Below, in pieces: positions 21,348 to 23,182 of a stretch of 23,182 nucleotides of DNA. A model generated the notes under the pieces. That model worked only from the letters and a program-made list of their open reading frames with translations, did no database searches and was not told where the DNA came from. A program made the position numbers and the translations under genes. Numbering within the stretch: position 1 is the first letter of the stretch; each line of letters starts with the position of its first letter. The stretch is from an uncultured Eubacteriales bacterium (GTDB taxonomy: Bacteria; Bacillota; Clostridia; Oscillospirales; CAG-272): positions 1 through 23,182 of the forward strand of contig CAKSUH010000003.1 in the NCBI GenBank assembly GCA_934500855.1. Reading direction: 5' to 3'.

Positions 21348-22037
21348 TCAACCGAGCTTCGCCTGGTTGATCTTGATGCCGGGGCCCATGGTCGAGGCAA
21401 TCACGCAGCTCTTGATATACTGTCCCTTTGCCGCCGCCGGCTTTGCCTTGATGATGGCACCCAGCAGAGCGTCAAAGTTCTCCTTCAGCTTATCCGCGCC
21501 GAACGAAGCCTTGCCGATCGGGCAGTGGATAATGTTGGTCTTGTCCAGACGGTATTCGATCTTACCTGCTTTCGCTTCGGTAACTGCCTTCGCAACATCC
21601 GGAGTCACGGTGCCTGCCTTGGGAGACGGCATCAAGCCCTTCGGACCGAGGACCTTACCGAGACGACCGATGACGGACATCATGTCGGGAGACGCGATGA
21701 CGACATCGAAATCGAACCAGTTTTCCTTCTGAATCTTCTCGGCGTACTCTGCGCCGCCGACATAATCGGCACCTGCGTCGAGTGCTTTCTGAACATTGTC
21801 GCCCTTGGTAAAGACAAGGGTCTTGACCGTCTTACCGGTTCCGTTGGGAAGCACAACCGCGCCGCGGACCTGCTGGTCTGCGTGACGGGAGTCAACGCCC
21901 AGACGGACATGGACTTCGATGGTCTCGTCAAACTTCGCCTTGGAGGTCTGGCAAACCAGCGCCATTGCCTCGGCGGTATCGTACTGCTTGGATTTCTCAT
22001 ACAGCTTTACGCTGTCAACATACTTCTTTCCGTTCAT
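21348..22037 (-). CDS. rplA: 50S ribosomal protein L1 (229 aa)
   Basis: L1 binds the mobile stalk of 23S rRNA at the E site and represses its own operon by binding the mRNA leader. The sequence has all the family marks: [53 protein letters not shown], the signature [40 protein letters not shown], and the C-terminal [18 protein letters not shown]. The length is normal. GGAGGG lies ahead of the ATG at 22037, and the gene follows rplK after 13 bases. A strong terminator follows. A plausible L1 recognition structure lies upstream of rplK (22497-22537). Confidence 0.99.
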   Translation of the reverse strand: MNGKKYVDSVKLYEKSKQYDTAEAMALVCQTSKAKFDETIEVHVRLGVDSRHADQQVRGAVVLPNGTGKTVKTLVFTKGDNVQKALDAGADYVGGAEYAEKIQKENWFDFDVVIASPDMMSVIGRLGKVLGPKGLMPSPKAGTVTPDVAKAVTEAKAGKIEYRLDKTNIIHCPIGKASFGADKLKENFDALLGAIIKAKPAAAKGQYIKSCVIASTMGPGIKINQAKLG

Positions 22038-22050
22038 TCTTCAGCCCTCC

Positions 22051-22476
22051 TCAGTCTTCAACGGTCACGCCCATGGAGCGCGCGGTTCCGGCGATCATGC
22101 TCATAGCCGTCTCAATCGTTGCCGCGTTCAGGTCGGGCATCTTGGTCTCGGCAATCTTTCTGACCTGCTCTTTGGTCAGCTTTGCGACCTTGGTCTTGTT
22201 CGGCTTATCGGAACCGGACTCGATGCCGGCAGCCTTCTTGATCAGAACGGGAGCAGGCGGGGTCTTGGTGATGAAAGTGAAGGAACGGTCTGCGTAAACG
22301 GTGATCACGACAGGGATAATCAGACCGATGTCGTTCTTGGTTCTTTCGTTGAAATCCTTCGTGAAAACCGGAATTGCAACGCCGTACTGACCCAGCGCGG
22401 GACCGACAGGCGGCTGCGGGGTTGCTTTACCGGCGGGAAGCTGCAATTTGATATAACCTAAAATCTTCTTTGCCAT
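22051..22476 (-). CDS. rplK: 50S ribosomal protein L11 (141 aa)
   Basis: L11 forms the base of the GTPase-associated centre and contacts the thiostrepton-binding region of 23S rRNA. The sequence [20 protein letters not shown], then [48 protein letters not shown] and the end [15 protein letters not shown] are unmistakable. The stretch after GPALGQ reads [17 protein letters not shown], where most bacteria have H/QGVNIMEFCKxFN, so the N-terminal helix region is somewhat unusual. GGAGGT lies upstream of the ATG at 22476. The gene leads the L11-L1 pair after an 83-base gap from nusG that holds a structured leader. Confidence 0.99.
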   Translation of the reverse strand: MAKKILGYIKLQLPAGKATPQPPVGPALGQYGVAIPVFTKDFNERTKNDIGLIIPVVITVYADRSFTFITKTPPAPVLIKKAAGIESGSDKPNKTKVAKLTKEQVRKIAETKMPDLNAATIETAMSMIAGTARSMGVTVED

Positions 22477-22496
22477 AGTATTTTTTACCTCCGAAT

Positions 22497-22537
22497 GTGG
22501 TTTTCTGCGGAAGCCTGCAAAATTTGCTTCCTCCCAC
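22497..22537 (-). ncRNA. Candidate L1-binding autoregulatory leader of rplK-rplA
   Basis: On the minus strand an outer stem GTGG (22537-22534) with CCAC (22500-22497) encloses an asymmetric internal loop (GA on the left, GCAGAAAA on the right) and an inner stem GGAAGC/GCTTCC (22531-22526 and 22514-22509) with an 11-base loop. The layout of two stems with a short purine side and a long A-rich side opposite resembles the L1 site in 23S rRNA and in known L11-L1 leaders. It ends 20 bases before the rplK start codon. The identification rests on structural resemblance and position. Confidence 0.65.
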
Positions 22538-22539
22538 TT

Positions 22540-22558
22540 GTAACCGAAAAACGGTTAC
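22540..22558. other. Hairpin just after the nusG stop
   Basis: GTAACCG (22540-22546) and CGGTTAC (22552-22558) form a 7-bp stem around a 5-base A/T loop, 1 base past the nusG stop codon. No T run follows on the minus strand. It is more likely a partial terminator or processing site than a full stop between nusG and rplK. Confidence 0.55.
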
Positions 22559-22559
22559 A

Positions 22560-23111
22560 TTAACTGTTTGCCTCAAGGAGCTTGACAGCACTTGTCTCCA
22601 GCTCGACAGGCATATCCCGATGTCCGCGCTTGACCAGAACGGTAACGCTCTTGAGGTCGTCGGAAATCGACTGCACAACGCCGTTGTACCCCTCAAACAG
22701 CCCGCTGATGATCGAAACGGAATCTCCCACCGCATAGGACACGCGAACCTGCGGCGCACTCTCGATCGACAGCGCGGCGACCTCGTCCTCGGTCAGCGGT
22801 GTGGGTCTGGATCCGGGACCGACAAAACCCGTCACGCCTGTGATATTCCGCACCGCGTGCCAGCTTTCCTCGTTCATGACCATCTTGATATAAACATAAC
22901 ACGGGAAAATCTTGGTCTCGACTTCCTTTTCCGTCTCACCGTTCTTTTCGATCACGGTTTCGGTCGGAATGCGGATGTCGAAGATCTGATCGCCCAGTCC
23001 TCTGTTCTCGATGATCTTCTCCAGACTGGTTTTGACTTTGTTTTCGTAGCCCGAATAGGTGTGCGCAACATACCACCGCGGACCTACATTCATTTCATTG
23101 ATATCACTCAT
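22560..23111 (-). CDS. nusG: Transcription termination/antitermination factor NusG (183 aa)
   Basis: NusG binds RNA polymerase through its N-terminal NGN domain and links it to Rho, NusE or the ribosome through its KOW domain. The NGN domain spans about residues 10-115: PRWYVAHTYSGYENKVKTSL, IRIPTETVIE, KIFPCYVYIKMVMNEESWHA and VRNITGVTGFVGPGSRPTPL. The KOW domain follows: GDSVSIISGLFEGYNGVVQS and VELETSAVKLLE. The length is close to the usual 175-185. I chose the ATG at 23111, 4 bases after the secE stop; the in-frame Met at 23168 lies inside secE, and MNVGPRWYV a few codons later is possible. The ribosome binding site is weak, suggesting coupling to secE. Confidence 0.97.
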   Translation of the reverse strand: MSDINEMNVGPRWYVAHTYSGYENKVKTSLEKIIENRGLGDQIFDIRIPTETVIEKNGETEKEVETKIFPCYVYIKMVMNEESWHAVRNITGVTGFVGPGSRPTPLTEDEVAALSIESAPQVRVSYAVGDSVSIISGLFEGYNGVVQSISDDLKSVTVLVKRGHRDMPVELETSAVKLLEANS

Positions 23112-23115
23112 GATC

Positions 23116-23182
23116 TTACTGGAACAGTCTGATGATGGCGTTGATTCCCTCGCTGAGTCCGAAATCAAGCAGGCAGATAACC
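23116..23182 (-). CDS. secE: Preprotein translocase subunit SecE, C-terminal end (partial)
   Basis: The last 21 codons of a gene running off the window edge read VICLLDFGLSEGINAIIRLF-Q and stop at TAA (23118-23116). The hydrophobic stretch followed by a short amphipathic end matches the membrane-spanning C-terminus of SecE, the small essential subunit of the SecYEG channel. The gene order secE-nusG-rplK-rplA is conserved across bacteria and supports the call; the remainder lies outside the window. Confidence 0.88.
   Translation of the reverse strand, partial: VICLLDFGLSEGINAIIRLFQ

Noticed and set aside
21191..21400. 70-residue N-terminal extension of MiaA
   Set aside because: It covers the miaA promoter, the rplA terminator and the end of rplA, and lacks any conserved sequence.
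1..23182. CRISPR array, tRNA or prophage genes
   Set aside because: No regularly spaced repeats, cloverleaf sequences or phage structural genes were seen in either strand.

Overview
The window reads as a chromosomal segment of an anaerobic Firmicute, most likely a fairly GC-rich member of class Clostridia (an Oscillospirales- or Christensenellales-like gut or rumen organism). Three things point there. The housekeeping block secE-nusG-rplK-rplA and the division cluster sepF/yggT/ylmH are of Gram-positive type. There are four lipobox lipoproteins. Strong AGGAGG ribosome binding sites and TTGACA-17-TATAAT promoters recur throughout. The lineage is inferred from gene content and style, not from a marker search.

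Layout. (1) 89-9111, minus strand: one long accessory transcription unit. A clear promoter (9083-9111) and a leader of about 240 nt are followed by two tandem secreted CBM9-type proteins, a 50-residue peptide gene (5637-5789), a 68-residue lipoprotein, a strong hairpin, an orphan ABC-type solute-binding lipoprotein, a lipoprotein with an endonuclease/exonuclease/phosphatase domain, a divergent nucleoside hydrolase and a terminator. An AraC-family regulator with its own promoter follows. (2) 9205-12418, plus strand: a second AraC regulator, divergent from the CBM9 unit and sharing a roughly 90-bp control region with it, is followed by an intracellular GH78 alpha-L-rhamnosidase. (3) 12477-15169: a Gfo/Idh/MocA-like oxidoreductase on the minus strand, divergent from an uncharacterised 514-residue protein that is probably carbohydrate-active. 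(4) 15246-16070: a monocistronic BspA-type leucine-rich-repeat lipoprotein. (5) 16206-19917, minus: membrane-fusion-like protein, yggS, sepF, yggT, ylmH. (6) 19948-20254: a MITE-like repeat with 33-bp imperfect terminal inverted repeats. (7) 20264-23182, minus: miaA with its own promoter, and the secE(partial)-nusG-rplK-rplA block ending at a strong terminator.

How it fits together. Regions 1-3 look like a glycan-foraging and regulation neighbourhood: surface or secreted carbohydrate-binding proteins, a solute-binding protein whose permeases are not encoded here, a cytoplasmic rhamnosidase, a sugar-type oxidoreductase, and AraC regulators next to candidate operators. The extracytoplasmic phosphatase/nuclease-like protein and the nucleoside hydrolase in the same unit also allow a nucleotide or nucleoside scavenging reading. 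Regions 5 and 7 are core genome.

No CRISPR array, tRNA, rRNA, phage gene or transposase was seen. The least explained items are the 50-residue peptide gene inside the surface-protein operon, the tandem CBM9 proteins with a shared unknown C-terminal domain, the 514-residue protein, and the structured repeat. A candidate L1-protein autoregulatory leader sits between nusG and rplK.
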